This document shows, one piece after another, positions 36,709 through 48,840 of a stretch of DNA of 64,000 nt. Positions within the stretch are counted from its first letter, which is position 1; the number at the start of each line of letters is the position of its first letter. The DNA is from Panagrolaimus kolymaensis (Eukaryota > Nematoda > Chromadorea > Rhabditida > Panagrolaimidae). Below the pieces are notes generated by a model that was not told the origin of the DNA, searched no databases, and was given only the letters and a program-made list of their open reading frames with translations. The stretch covers positions 3,410,001 through 3,474,000 of the forward strand of contig JAJQJQ010000003.1 of the NCBI GenBank assembly GCA_028622995.1, given 5' to 3'. The position numbers and the translations under genes were made by a program.

Positions 36709-38883
36709 ATGGCGTCTTCTCCTGGTGGTTCCACAGCAATTTCTCAACGCTTGGTCAGTTTTCTCATTGACGCAGATGATGTTTTGCAATGTGAAATTTG
36801 TATGGAAGCTTTTGATTCAGAGAAGAAGCCGCCAAAATTATTACCTTGCGGTCACAATTTTTGCGAAGCTTGTTTGTTTTCTCTTTGTTTACATCAAGAG
36901 GTTTGCATATTTTTACGCTAAAGCAAGTTCGTGGGAAAATTGTATGTACTTTTTTAGTTTAACTTTCTTGATTCAATAAGTTGTCCAACATGTAGAAACC
37001 AATTTGAAACTTCAGCAGCAATTAATGCTCCAACTAATTATGATCTATGTAGTATGTTTTTTGACAAAGTCTTTGTAGTTTCAATTTAAAAACTCCTTTT
37101 TTTAGAAATGTTAGAAAGTGTAAAACGCGGCCAAGATTTAAATGTTACTGTAATACATGTAGCGGATAAAAGTTTCACAAGTTCTGCATCAAAAGCAAAC
37201 TTTGCTGTGGATTCCAGCACTCCACATGGAAAACGTCGAACCCGCTCTTTGAAGAAGTCTAAAAAGCCAAATCCATCATTGGCATATAAAGCCTTGGACC
37301 TTGATGCGGTTTACGAAAAGCCATATGACATTGATAATCGAAAGCTAATGGATCCAAATCGATGCACAGATTGTAAACGAAAAATAAGCCCTTCAAATCG
37401 GTGCAAAATGAGCAGATTTTGTTTACGGTGTTTTGGAAGTGACAAAGTTTTGGTAAGTTTAGCTTCTTTTTGAAGGAATAAAAAACACAATAACTTTTAT
37501 TATAGCATCTTTCCTGTTTGGAATGCTGCGTAAATAAACATAATGGACATCAATTGAAATCAATCGATGATTTAGAATATGAACATCAAAAGTTGTTGAA
37601 TGAACTTCGAGAGCTTGGTCCTCGACGAAAGGATATTAGTGCACGCTTTGATGAAGGATTAAAGCTTCTTGAAGAGGAAAGCAATATCAATCTTGATTTT
37701 TGTTCTTTAGGAAGAGCTAAGCAGGTTTGTATGAAGAAAAAACAGCTGCGAAATTTATTACTAATCCCACTTTTTAGACTCTGATTAAAGAGTCCGATAG
37801 ATGCTATTCTAAATCAATTTTAATGCTGGAAGATCCATATTTTACGCCATTACCACCAGCAGTAATATCAAAAATTCGTCATCGTCAACTTCATAATTTT
37901 ACGCGTTTACAAAAAATGTTTAGTTTGTTAGAAGTACGCGATTATCCTTCTTTTTTTGTTGTTGTAAAAACTTAATTTTTTACATTTTCAGAAGTGCCAT
38001 CAAAATGTTCAAACAAGATTAGATCGCCATTTAAATATGCTCACAAAATCATTGCCAAAATCAGTTTCATCCAGTTCATCAAGATCCATGTCAACGGTAA
38101 AAGTTGATGAAAGTGTCACATATAGCAGTTTAAGCACGATATTAGCATTAGCAAAAGAAGTGATTCCCGAATATTCAATAATAAAGAAAAATTTGCCACT
38201 TATTGTTGATGAAAATTTGACTGAACAGCCTAAAATTAATGCAATTAAACAATGCGTTGTTATTATGAATAAAGTTATTAATGAGTGAGTTAACAAAAAA
38301 TTAAAGCTTTTAAAATTGTTAAAGTGAAAATTTAGAAATTCGCCACCTGAAATATTGATGCTTTTCCAAGATGCTTATTTGAATTGCTTCCATTCATTGC
38401 ATTTCTTTTCTAAAAAATTGGGAGATATCCAAGAAAGAAAAGAAATTTGGTCGCTAGTACAAATTTCCATGACAGAATTGCTTCGAATTGCCAGCACCGT
38501 GAGTTTACACTCTAACGCTTTAAATTTTATTATTACTTTTTTAGCGCTTTCCAAGTTACAACGCTGATAGAGTTGATATGGTTGGAGACATTGCTTTTCT
38601 CTGTAACTTATATTCAGATGTTTGTGATAGTGCAACCATGACTTTATGCATGATTGAAGCTGCTCGATCACGGGTTACTCAAGAGCAAGCTGAAAGCAAA
38701 GCGGAAAAAGATCGAATGGAAATTCAACTTAAACTTATTGATGAACATCTTCTCGAGTGTAGAAGAGTGCAAAAGCTGCGAGAATTACGTAGCAATACAA
38801 AAACTAAAAATCTTGGTCGATGCAGTAGACTAAAACGCTGGTTTAAATCAACCATGTCTTCACGAAGTGTTTCTGCAAAATGA
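36709..38883 (+). CDS. RING-finger, B-box-like protein (TRIM-type E3 ligase candidate)
   Basis: Eight exons. A TTTTTAG acceptor ends 18 nt upstream of the ATG. The C3HC4 RING is at residues about 28-80: CEIC, then CGHNFCEAC, then (after the first intron) CPTC. A Lys/Arg/Ser linker follows (GKRRTRSLKKSKK), then a Cys/His-rich B-box-like zinc region (CTDCKRKISPSNRC, FCLRCFG, LSCLECCVNKHNGH). The rest is alpha-helical and coiled-coil-like (EYEHQKLLNELRELG; VTQEQAESKAEKDRMEIQ). The C-terminus is basic (RLKRWFKSTMSSRSVSAK). The family usually transfers ubiquitin. No SPRY, NHL or other C-terminal domain was recognised. Confidence 0.83.
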
Positions 38884-39016
38884 ATCCATTCATTCATTCA
38901 CGATCAGCAATTTTTTGGATTAAAATAATCTGCTTTATTTTTGAAAAAATAAATAAATGTTTATAATTTAACAATAAAAAAATAATATATCTTATTTTCT
39001 TCTTTATCTTATTTTA

Positions 39017-42000
39017 TTATGAAGAGCAACAAATATTTCCTGGACGACATGTGTATCCAGTAGCGCATTGACCATTGTAGCATGAACCAAAGGGTGCTTG
39101 ATTATTAGGGCATTGAGGGCAGCAATAATTGTTGCTGCTGCAAGTAAAGCCATTTCCACATCCCTAAAAAATATTAGTGAGTTAATGATAATTTTGCTTA
39201 TTCGGGTTTACTTGTCCACAAAGTCCGCTTGTTTGACCATATTGACATTCGCAACAATAATTTGAAGTTGTGCAAACCATTGATTGTCCACATGTTCCAC
39301 CGCTATAACAACTTGAAACAGCTGTAATCCCAGCGCAAGCAACTAAAAAAATAAATTTAATAAATGATTATTCTTAAATAAATATTCCTTACATTGCCAT
39401 TCTTGTCCAGTTCGAGTACAACAAAGTCCATTAATACAAGTTTCACTGGAACTACATTGAGAGCTGGTGGAACATCTTACTTGGGATTGTTGGCCATTGT
39501 AGCAAACTCCAAAAGTGCCATTGGGATTAGTATTGGAACCTGAGCAACACATGCCATTTTGACAACTACTGCTAGCGCCATAAAATTGTTGGCAATTAGC
39601 TGAATTTTGACAATACATTCCCAAAAATTGGCCACCATTTACGCATTGATTAGGTGCAGCGGTGGTTGGTTGAACCGAATATGAAGAACAACACATTCCA
39701 TTCAAGCATGTGGTCATCGTTCCAAAATAAGTTTGACATGCTGATGCTGTTTGACAATACATATTTAAAAATTGTCCTCCATTTGAACAATAGCTTATAG
39801 GTTTTACTGTTGAACTTGGAGCTGTATTTGTGGTGCAACATTGTCCTTAAAAGTAATTATGTTAAATGTTTGAGACTTAAATGATTCAAACCATTTATGC
39901 AAGCTGAACTTGAACCATAAACGTTTTGACATTGAGTGAATGAAGAGCATGTGGAACCAAGAGAAGTGCCACCGTTACTACATTGAGCATTGTTTGATCC
40001 AGAGCAACAGAAACCTAATTAAAAATTTTATTTTGCGTTTCAAAATAATAAAAAATTTACCAGTAATGCACGAAGAGTTAAAGCCATATTGGTTTTGGCA
40101 TGTTTGGGTTGAAGTGCAAGTATTTCCTAAATACACTCGACCAACTGGACATTGATTGCTATTTGTGCTTGTAGAGCAACAAATTCCTGTAAATTTAACC
40201 ATTGTCAATTTTTTTAAAGATAGTTTTTACCGCTAATGCATGCTGAATTTAATCCATAAATTTGTTGACAATTTTGAACTGTTCCACATGTTGACCCAAG
40301 ATAGTTACCACCATTAGTACATTGATTGTTATTGGTAGTGGTAGAACAACAAAAACCTAAATTTTAATTTTAAAAAAAATGCAAATCGTATAGAATTTTG
40401 AATACCATTAAGACAATTTGATTGGAATCCGTATTGATTTTGACATTGGGTTAATGTGTTGCAAGTTGAACCGAGATAAGTTCCACCATTGCTACATTGT
40501 CCATTATTATTTGAGGAACCCGAGCAACAATAACCTTTAAAAAATTGTTACTTTTTTGTAAAACATTCTAATTTTTACCATTAATACATGTGGTATTGAA
40601 TCCAAATGAGTTTTGACAATTTTGTGTGGTACCACAAGTTTGTCCTAAATAAAATCCACCATTTGAACATTGGCCACTGCTAGATGCGCCAGAGCAGCAA
40701 TTTCCTAAAACAAAATTTGTTTCTTTCAATTCGTTTTTTTCCTACCGTTTATGCAAGTGGAGTTAAATCCAAATGTATTTTGGCAATTTTGAGTTGTTCC
40801 ACATGTTTGTCCCAAATTAACGCCGCCATTGGAACATTGATTTGTGTTAGTATTTGTTGAACAACAAAATCCTAAAATAATAAAATGAAGATTTTTTAAA
40901 ATTATTGTTATACCATTAATACAAGCAGATTGGAAACCGAAAAATGCTTGGCACTGAGTGTACGAACTGCATGTGGATCCAAGATAATTACCGCCATTAA
41001 TGCACTGGCCGCTATTAAAAGAGCCAGAGCAACAATAACCTTTAAATAATATTTTTTGTTGCTTTTTGAGCTAACTTTATAGTTAACAAACCATTAGTGC
41101 ACACAGAATTTGTGCCAAACGAATTTTGACAATTTTGGGTTGTGCCACATGTTTGTCCTAAATAAGTGCCGCCATTTGTACATTGGTTGTTGTTATTGTT
41201 TGTTGAACAACAAAGTCCTAAATTTTAAAAGTTATAACAACGTATGTTCTTGTAAGTAAATGCTGTCATACCATTCATACAAGTGGCAGAAGTCCCAAAA
41301 GAATTTTGACATGTTTGGGTTGTTTGACAAGTCAAACCAAGATAATTACCACCATTATTACATTGATTGTTATTAGTACTTGTGGAACAACAGAATCCTA
41401 TAAAATTATTTTTACTCAATTATTAGAAGCTTTCTTTGTTTACCATTAAGACAATTTGATTGTGTACCATAACGATTTTGACAATCGATTAATGTGGTAC
41501 AAGTTGAGCCAAGATAACTCCCACCATTGCTGCATTGAGTATTGCTGGATGAGCCGGAACAACAATAACCTTCAAACAACATATGTGTAAATATTATGAA
41601 AGATTAAAAAGTGTGTTTACCATTAATGCATGTGGAATTAAATCCAAAAGAATTTTGACAATTTTGCGTAATTGTGCACGTCGTTCCTAGATAAAATCCA
41701 CCATTGCTGCATTGAGTGTTAGTGCTACTGGAGCAACAGAATCCTAAAAAAATTTAAATCTTGATGAAACAGTCTTTGTTTATTTTATACCATTGGCGCA
41801 AGTTGCTTGGCCTCCAAATTGATTTTGGCATTGTTGAGTTGTACTACAAGTTGTGCCTAAATAGTTTCCACCATTGTTGCATTGGGTATTGGTTGAACTA
41901 CCGGAGCAACAGAAACCTTGAATATAATTTTTAGTTAATTTTGATGCTTTTATATCTCCTACCATTTATGCAAGTGGTGTTAAAACCGAATGAATTTTGA

Positions 42001-44255
42001 CAATTTTGTGTTGTTCCACAAGTTTGTCCCAAATAAAATCCACCATTCGAACATTGATTATTGTTGTTGCTTGTTGAGCAGCAATTACCTAAATTCGTTC
42101 TAGTATTATTTTTAAGTTTTATTTTTGCAATTTATACCATTTACACAAGTTGCTTGGTTGCCATATTGTGTTTGACATTGCTGAGTTGTACCACAAGTCG
42201 AACCCAAATAATTTCCACCATTCGTACATTGATTATTATTAGAACTTGTTGAACAACAAAAACCTTAAACATAAATCTTAGTATTAATGGCTGCGTCTCT
42301 TCTTAACCTTACCATTAAGACAAACGGAATTTGTCCCAAATGAATTTTGACAATTTTGTGTAGTACTGCAACTAATTCCCTGGTATGATCCACCATTTGT
42401 ACATTGGTTATTATTATTACTTGTAGAACAACAAAATCCTTAAATTTGAATTTCATTATTGTAATTATATATTTTTAAACATAAGTCTTTCACGCTTACT
42501 TACCACTTAGGCAAACGGAGTTAGTGCCAAATGAATTTTGACAAGTTTGCGTTGTGCTACAACTGATTCCCTGATATGATCCTCCATTAGAACATTGATT
42601 GTTGGTATTGGTCGAACAACAAAATCCTATAAAAAAAATCGATCGAAAATGCCAAAGCCATTAATTAGTACCGTTAATGCACGTGGCAGAGTTTCCGAAA
42701 GAATTTTGACATGTTTGGGTTGTTTGACAAGTCAGACCAAGATAATTTCCGCCATTATTACATTGATTGTTATTAGTACCAGTGGAACAACAAAAGCCTT
42801 AAAAATTTGCTTTTGTTTTTTTTATGAATTATTATTATTTTTACCATTGGAACAAATAGCGCTATTTCCAAAGAAATTTTGACAAACTTGATTGGTTGTG
42901 CATGTATTGCCTAAATAAGTTCCACCATTGGGACATTGATTGCTGGTTCCTGTAGAGCAGCAAAAACCTTTAAAAAAATTAAATTCATTTTTGTTTAAGA
43001 GAAAATTATAAAATCACCATTTGTGCATGTGGCTTGATTCCCATACTGAGTTTGACACTGTTGTGTTGTACTACAGCTGGAACCCAAATAATTACCGCCA
43101 TTGGGACACTGATTATTCGTGCCAGAGGAGCAACAAAATCCTAAAATTCGCCTTTTTTTAAATCTTTTTTAATCTCTTTTACCATTAATACAAGTTGCAG
43201 AATTTCCAAAAGAATTTTGACATGTTTGAGCTGTTTGACACATCAAACCAAGATAGTTTCCGCCGTTTGTGCATTGATTATTGGTGCCGGTGGAGCAACA
43301 AAATCCTAAAATCTTTTTTGTTTATTATTTAAAAGAAAATTATAAAATCACCATTGGTACACGTGGCTTGATTTCCATATTGAGTTTGGCATTGTTGGGT
43401 GGTTCCACAAGTAGAGCCCAAGTAGTTTCCGCCGTTAGTACATTGATTATTATTTGCACTTGTTGAACAGCAAAAGCCTTAAAAATAAGCTTTAAAGTAC
43501 AATGTTTTTATTTTCCAACTTACCATTTAGGCAAACGGAGTTAGTTCCAAATGAATTTTGACATGTTTGAGTTGTGCTGCAACTGATTCCTTGATATGAT
43601 CCTCCATTTGAACATTGATTATTATTAGTATTAGTTGAACAACAAAGTCCTAAATTTAACCTTTTTTAAAAGCCTTATTTTACTTATTAGTACCGTTGGT
43701 ACAAGTAGCAGAAGTCCCAAAAGAATTTTGACATGTTTGGGTTGTTTGACAAGTCAAACCAAGATAATTACCACCATTATTACATTGATTGTTATTAGTA
43801 CCAGTGGAACAACAAAAGCCTTAAAAAAGTAACCAATAGATACACTGCTTTTATTTTCCAAACTTACCATTAAAGCAAACGGAATTAGTGCCAAATGAAT
43901 TTTGACAAGTTTGAGTTGTCTGACACGTCAACCCAAGATAGTTTCCGCCGTTTGTGCATTGATTGTTGTTAGTAGAAGTTGAACAACAGAATCCTATAAA
44001 GTTTCAGTTTTTCCAAGTTTAGGATTGATTTGTCATACCATTGGTGCATGAAGCAGCGTTACCAAAAAACTGTTGGCAAACACTTGTTGTTGAACATTGC
44101 ATTCCCAAATATGAGCCACCATTGTTGCATTGGGATTGACGTTTAACACGTTTAATCGTCTCATTTAAACTTCGAGGTTTCAAATCTTTGGTGGTATTTT
44201 CTGTATGAATGGGAGAAAATAAAGCTAAAAGTATAATAAAGCTAATCCACAACAT
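39017..44255 (-). CDS. Secreted protein of about 28 tandem six-Cys modules
   Basis: The start MLWISFIILLALFSPIHTEN is a signal peptide; the propeptide ends in a furin-like RVKRQ. Modules then follow with consensus QCNNGGxYLGxxCxTTQxCQ, a variable NxFG part, CxNG and CCS, that is C-x10-C-x5-C-x8/9-C-x3-CC. Exon 1 holds one module. About 24 exons between 44.0 and 39.9 kb hold one module each (42 codons, intron phase 1 on both sides, breaking after CxNG). A larger exon (about 39846-39394) holds three more divergent modules. Two last exons hold shorter Cys motifs ending GNICCSS. Estimated length is about 1300 residues. The modules recall nematode CC/EB-type disulfide repeats, but I do not assign a family. 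The role is probably extracellular, matrix or mucus. Confidence 0.85.
39895..44036 (-). repeat. Tandem array of about 24 single-module exons
   Basis: Units of about 172 bp (126-nt exon plus about 45-nt intron) repeat through 4.1 kb. One exon measured exactly, 41272-41397, is 126 nt. Subtypes recur in the same order, and some introns are near copies (for example the intron ends before 43017 and 43353), so blocks of several exons with their introns were duplicated. Confidence 0.85.
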
Positions 44256-44861
44256 CCTATCACAGGCAAAAATGATTTGAAATGAAAAAACGTAAATGTA
44301 CACATTAAGCTTTTTTTTTTAATTCTTTTTTAATTATTCTTTATGAAAGCAAGAAGCACGCGGGAAGTAGAAGTAGAATCTAAGTTTAAACACCTGCAGT
44401 TAAAAAATAGAATTATAAAATAATTTTTTTTATTGTCATAGTTTTCCGGAAGAAGAAAAAAACATTTTAAAAAACGTGGAGGTTTATTTACATGGAAGGA
44501 TAACAAAATCGGCACGCATTTGAACGAATAACCATAAAATGACAATATAATTATTGACATTAAGCATTTCGAAACATCTGAAAAAATATTGCCTCGTCAT
44601 TTTGTTTTTTTTTTATTTCAGGTTCGAATGATCTAAAGTGGTTTCATGATGTCAAGTATTGTTAAAAGTGCTGGATTTATAATGAGATTTAATATATTAA
44701 AAAAAAAACATATGTAACGAAAATTAGATAGTATAAAAACAGAATATTTTTCTATTTATTATTTTTTACTTATTACTGTGTTACAAATAATTTTTTTCAT
44801 AGCATAATTCATTTAAATTTGAGGTATATGTAAAGAAAGAGCTTTAAAAAATATGCAAAGC

Positions 44862-46422
44862 TTAACAAAAAGTTCCCATCAATAAAATACTTTTTAAGTT
44901 TTGAGGTTTTTCATCTTCAAGTAATGTAACAAAATAAATAAAAGGATGATCAGCTATGAATGTTTCCATTTCGAAAGCTGCTTCTGGAATACCACTCATT
45001 GCAGACGCTGCATATCCAAAAGTTCCATTTTGATCCACCTATAATTTTCTTAAATTGTTTATTTCATTAAACTTATTTTATTACTTTTATTCCTGCTTTA
45101 TGAATTGCTTTATCTATAAAATGTTGTCGACAAAATATTTTAGTTATTCCATGGCCTTGAAATAAATTAGTTAATCCCATTGCTTTCATTTTTTCCTCCA
45201 AATTTACATCATCTTCAATTTTAAAAGCTGGAATCGTGGCTTCGATATAATCAGCAACGTTGCTATAAATAAAAATTATTCGTTTAATTTTTAAATATTT
45301 TAGTTAATTTGAATGGAATAACCGGAGTTTTGGAGAAATAGAGTTTAAATCTGTGACACCAAAGTTTAATCTTTAGAATCATAAAGCCGAGTTCAAAAGA
45401 AAAAATTATAAAACATACTTTTCAACACATTTTTTAATAAATGTGTAATCCAATCTTTTTAATAATTCTGGTAATCCATCATCTTTATCTGGCAATAAAA
45501 TGTGTAGCCATCCATGACTTTCGTGTTTTATATGGTATTCCAAGGCATTTCCAATTATCACCTTTAGTCAAATTCCAATGTTGAAATATTGCGGTCTTTT
45601 CCATCATTTCAATTTCTCGAACACTTGTGAAGGAATAAAATTTTCCAGTTTTATTGAATTTTTCTTCCCATTCTGCTTTAAAACATAAAGCATTTACAAT
45701 AAATATATTAGCCTCTTCATTTACATCCTTCTCTAATACAATATTTTCTATCAATCCTTCTGTTTTTTCATTTACAAATTTATTAATTTTCTGAAATTAT
45801 TCAATTTTTAGTAAAAGACAAAATATAGAGTGTCAAAAGTTTTTCAACACCATCACTATTTAGATATTAAAAAAACAAAACAAAAAACTTTTAAAAACTT
45901 ACGTCAGAAACTTCTTTTTTATTAAAAAAATTAACTTGTTCAAAATCATTATCAAACAAATCAACCATCATTTTTTCAAAGCTAGGAAGTAAAGGCTCAT
46001 TTGAAAGGAATAAACGATTCGAGAATAATAATTTATAATTTAAATTATTATTTGTTGTTTTACAATATTTTCCAAAGTTGGAATAATATTTTATTATTTC
46101 TGCAGCATGGATGTTTTCTAAAAACATAATAAATGTAAATATTATGATCTTGTTAAGCTTGGTGAAGTTTAAATTAATACAACCTCGCCGTGGCTACCAT
46201 TAGAAATACCCAATGAAAATATGCTTTTGTGTAAAGCAAATTTTAATATTACATACCTCCAAAAATTTTACCAAGTTGATCTGCTGTTTGTCCATCAGTA
46301 CCAGAATAAACAATAGCAAGCGCGTTTAGAATAGATGCAGGCGAAAAACATGTAGATTTAGAACTTGGATCTAACATATTTAAAAATTTAACAGAAAAAT
46401 CAATTTCAGATTTTATACTCAT
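44862..46422 (-). CDS. Serpin-family protein with an apparent one-base frameshift
   Basis: About six exons encode a full serpin-length chain starting MSIKSEIDFSVKFLNML. Serpin marks: CFSPASILNALAIVYSGTDG (helix B region), FIVNALCFKAEWEEKF, CLGIPYK, then HESHGWLHILLPDKDDGL, IPAFKIEDDVNLEEKMKAMG, AIHKAGIKVDQNGTFGYAAS (hinge) and FIADHPFIYFV. No signal peptide is seen, so it may be cytosolic. Between CLGIPYK and HESHG the frame shifts by one base in a run of four A (near 45530); in the given sequence a stop follows soon after. All other exons and splice sites are intact, so this is a recent pseudogene or a homopolymer sequencing error. Confidence 0.8.
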
Positions 46423-46929
46423 TTTTAAAGTTAAAATATATATGAATAATTAAAAAGTAACGATTAATAAATGTCTTACAAAAAAATTATCAATCAAATC
46501 GATATTTTTTTTAATGGAAAAGTTTTTGTTTTGCGCAAATCGGCAGTGCGTGTCAAAGAGAAATATGTGCAATTTGACAGAAAGAGCAAAATTTATGACG
46601 GTTAACCACATCAAAAATTAGAAAAGTAAATACCTTTCACGAGAAAAAAGAAATAAAAAAATAGAAAAAAGAAAAATTTTGGAATACAAAGAAAACAGAA
46701 ATGTTAAATCAAAAGATGTCACACACTAATTTATGAGTTTCTTAACAAACAAATTGGCTATAATCCAAAATTCTCAATCATAAGGTGCTTGATATATTAT
46801 TATGACTTTGTATACTCATTTTTCCTTATAATTTATTATAAATATGTTTGAGAAAATCAACAATTTTAAACATCAAAGTAAACATTTTATAAATTAATTT
46901 TTACCGTAAATGTTTTGAATAAATGGATC

Positions 46930-47276
46930 TTATTGAAGTGTATCATCCATAATGAAAGTCACTTGTAGTTGATCTGAAGATACGAAGAATTCCTAAAAAC
47001 TATTTTGTTTACCTTTTTTTAAACTTTTATACCACAGATGATTGCTTAGAAAATGAACTTGGAGCTTCAAAAAATAATATCCTTTAGTAAAAATTAAGTG
47101 TTTTTTTACTTCGTGAAAATAAACTTACTAGGGCCTTGCATTATCTGTGTGTTATTAATTTGCAAATTTCGTTTTTCATGATAAAGCAAAGGTTTTAAAT
47201 AAGCATAACAAAATAAATAACAAAAGAGAAAAAATAAAATTAGAAAAAATAAGAAGGGTCGTAGTCTTTCAGCCAT
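46930..47276 (-). CDS. Small type II membrane protein, orphan
   Basis: Three exons, about 86 residues. MAERLRPFLFFLILFFLFCY begins a strong N-terminal membrane anchor. A short lumenal or extracellular part follows (KRNLQINNTQIMQGP; FFEAPSSFSKQSSVEFFVSS) with one N-glycosylation site (NNT). The anchor is like those of Golgi type II enzymes, but there is no catalytic part and no family match. It is upstream of, and on the same strand as, the serpin gene. Confidence 0.5.
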
Positions 47277-48840
47277 TTCAATAAATTTTAAATATTTATT
47301 TAAAAAAATGTTATTACTACATTGATAACTTTTTTGCTTGTAAATTGTTTTGGAAGATTATGTCTGACTATCTGACTACAAGTTCAAGAATGCAAAAAAA
47401 CATCTTTCCTAGACTGTTTCCAATGGAATTTGTGGATCTTTTCAAAAGAAAACAAGGAAAATTTTTTTATTGCTTCTTCTCTTCTTTTAGATAATATCAT
47501 TCTTTGTATGTATTTATTATAATATTCGTCATTTGCAAAAAAAAGGTTAAAAACCAAATTAAAGTTTTAGTGGCCCAATTTTATTGTAAACTTGTTGTCG
47601 TATTTCAGTCATTTAACCTTCATTATCACAATACGGTATGCTTCATATGAATAATAACACTCTCTTATACCTAATAAAGAGTAAAAAGTTATAATTAAAA
47701 AACATGGAAACAATATTTCCGTGAAAGATACCTACAAAAGAGTTTGCAATGTCATTTAAATATTTAGGAGTAATATTTTCATAAATCCTTATGTTTATAT
47801 ATTTATAAAAGGTGCTAGTTAAACATTGCGCAATTTCCAATATGCACAACGATAGTCTTTTTTTCTTCATGGCATTAGCAACGAAGACGCTGGCAGGAGA
47901 AAGATAGCGGTTAGCTGCACCAGCTTTGCGCGTTGAAAAAAAAACACAGCTTTCTCGCTGCATTGAAGAAAAAAAGAAGAGAAGAATAAGAATTTATGAC
48001 AATTTTTGCTATGGCCCAATCGATTTTTTTAATGTTTAAAGTAGCTTATTTTGAAATTTCGTTTTGACGAAATTTTTTTATTTTGTTTTTATCAAATTTT
48101 TTCTTTCTTATTTTTCATGGGCTGCTTTACTACAATTTTTCAATTTCCTGTAGCTTATTTATGGAATAATTTTACATTTATGTGCTCACTTTCTATTTGT
48201 GCTCATAGTCAAATATATCAAGTGAGAAGTGAAAATAAGTTTAAATATCTTAAGTCGCAAAACTAAAGGTATTAAAAAAAGTAAGGGGAAGAAGAATTAC
48301 GTGTTCTCTTCTTTCTTTTTTTGTCACAGTTGCTTGCTTGCTGCTTTTGAAACAAGGAGGAATTTCCTGAAGTTAAAAAAAAGCACTGAAGAAGACGACA
48401 TCGACAAATTACGTAATCGTTCGTGATTTTTTTTGCTTTTTGCCTCGTGGTTTTTTAGTTAGCATTGACTTGGCAGAATTTTTTTTTGAAAAGCGTTTAT
48501 TAAAGCTTTGGATGTGGAAATATTTTTTCAGTTCAAAGCGTGCTCACTCTTTTTCTTCCCTCTTCAACTCTTCTTTTTTTTATTAACCCAAAGACATCAT
48601 TTTTTTGAAATTGTCAAAAAGCATTTTTTGCTAATAATAAAAACTGCTGGTGGATGGTTATTTGACGCTACAATGCTTTCTCTCCAAAAAAAGCCTTTCT
48701 TTTAAAAAGTTTTTTTCTTACTTTTTTTCGTGACGCGTCTCTCTCGCCTCTTCGAAACATTCTTTTCTTCTTTTTTTGCCGTAAATGATGGCATTAAAAA
48801 AACGAAAAAAATTTTTTCCAGCTTAAATTCCATAATAATA
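47277..48840. other. Intergenic
   Basis: No exon is supported. Pyrimidine-rich tracts are common near the glutaminase start. Confidence 0.45.

Noticed and set aside
39895..44036. CRISPR-like regular repeat spacing of about 172 bp
   Set aside because: The repeats are coding exons with conserved Cys codons and splice sites; the spacers are short introns in a eukaryotic gene.
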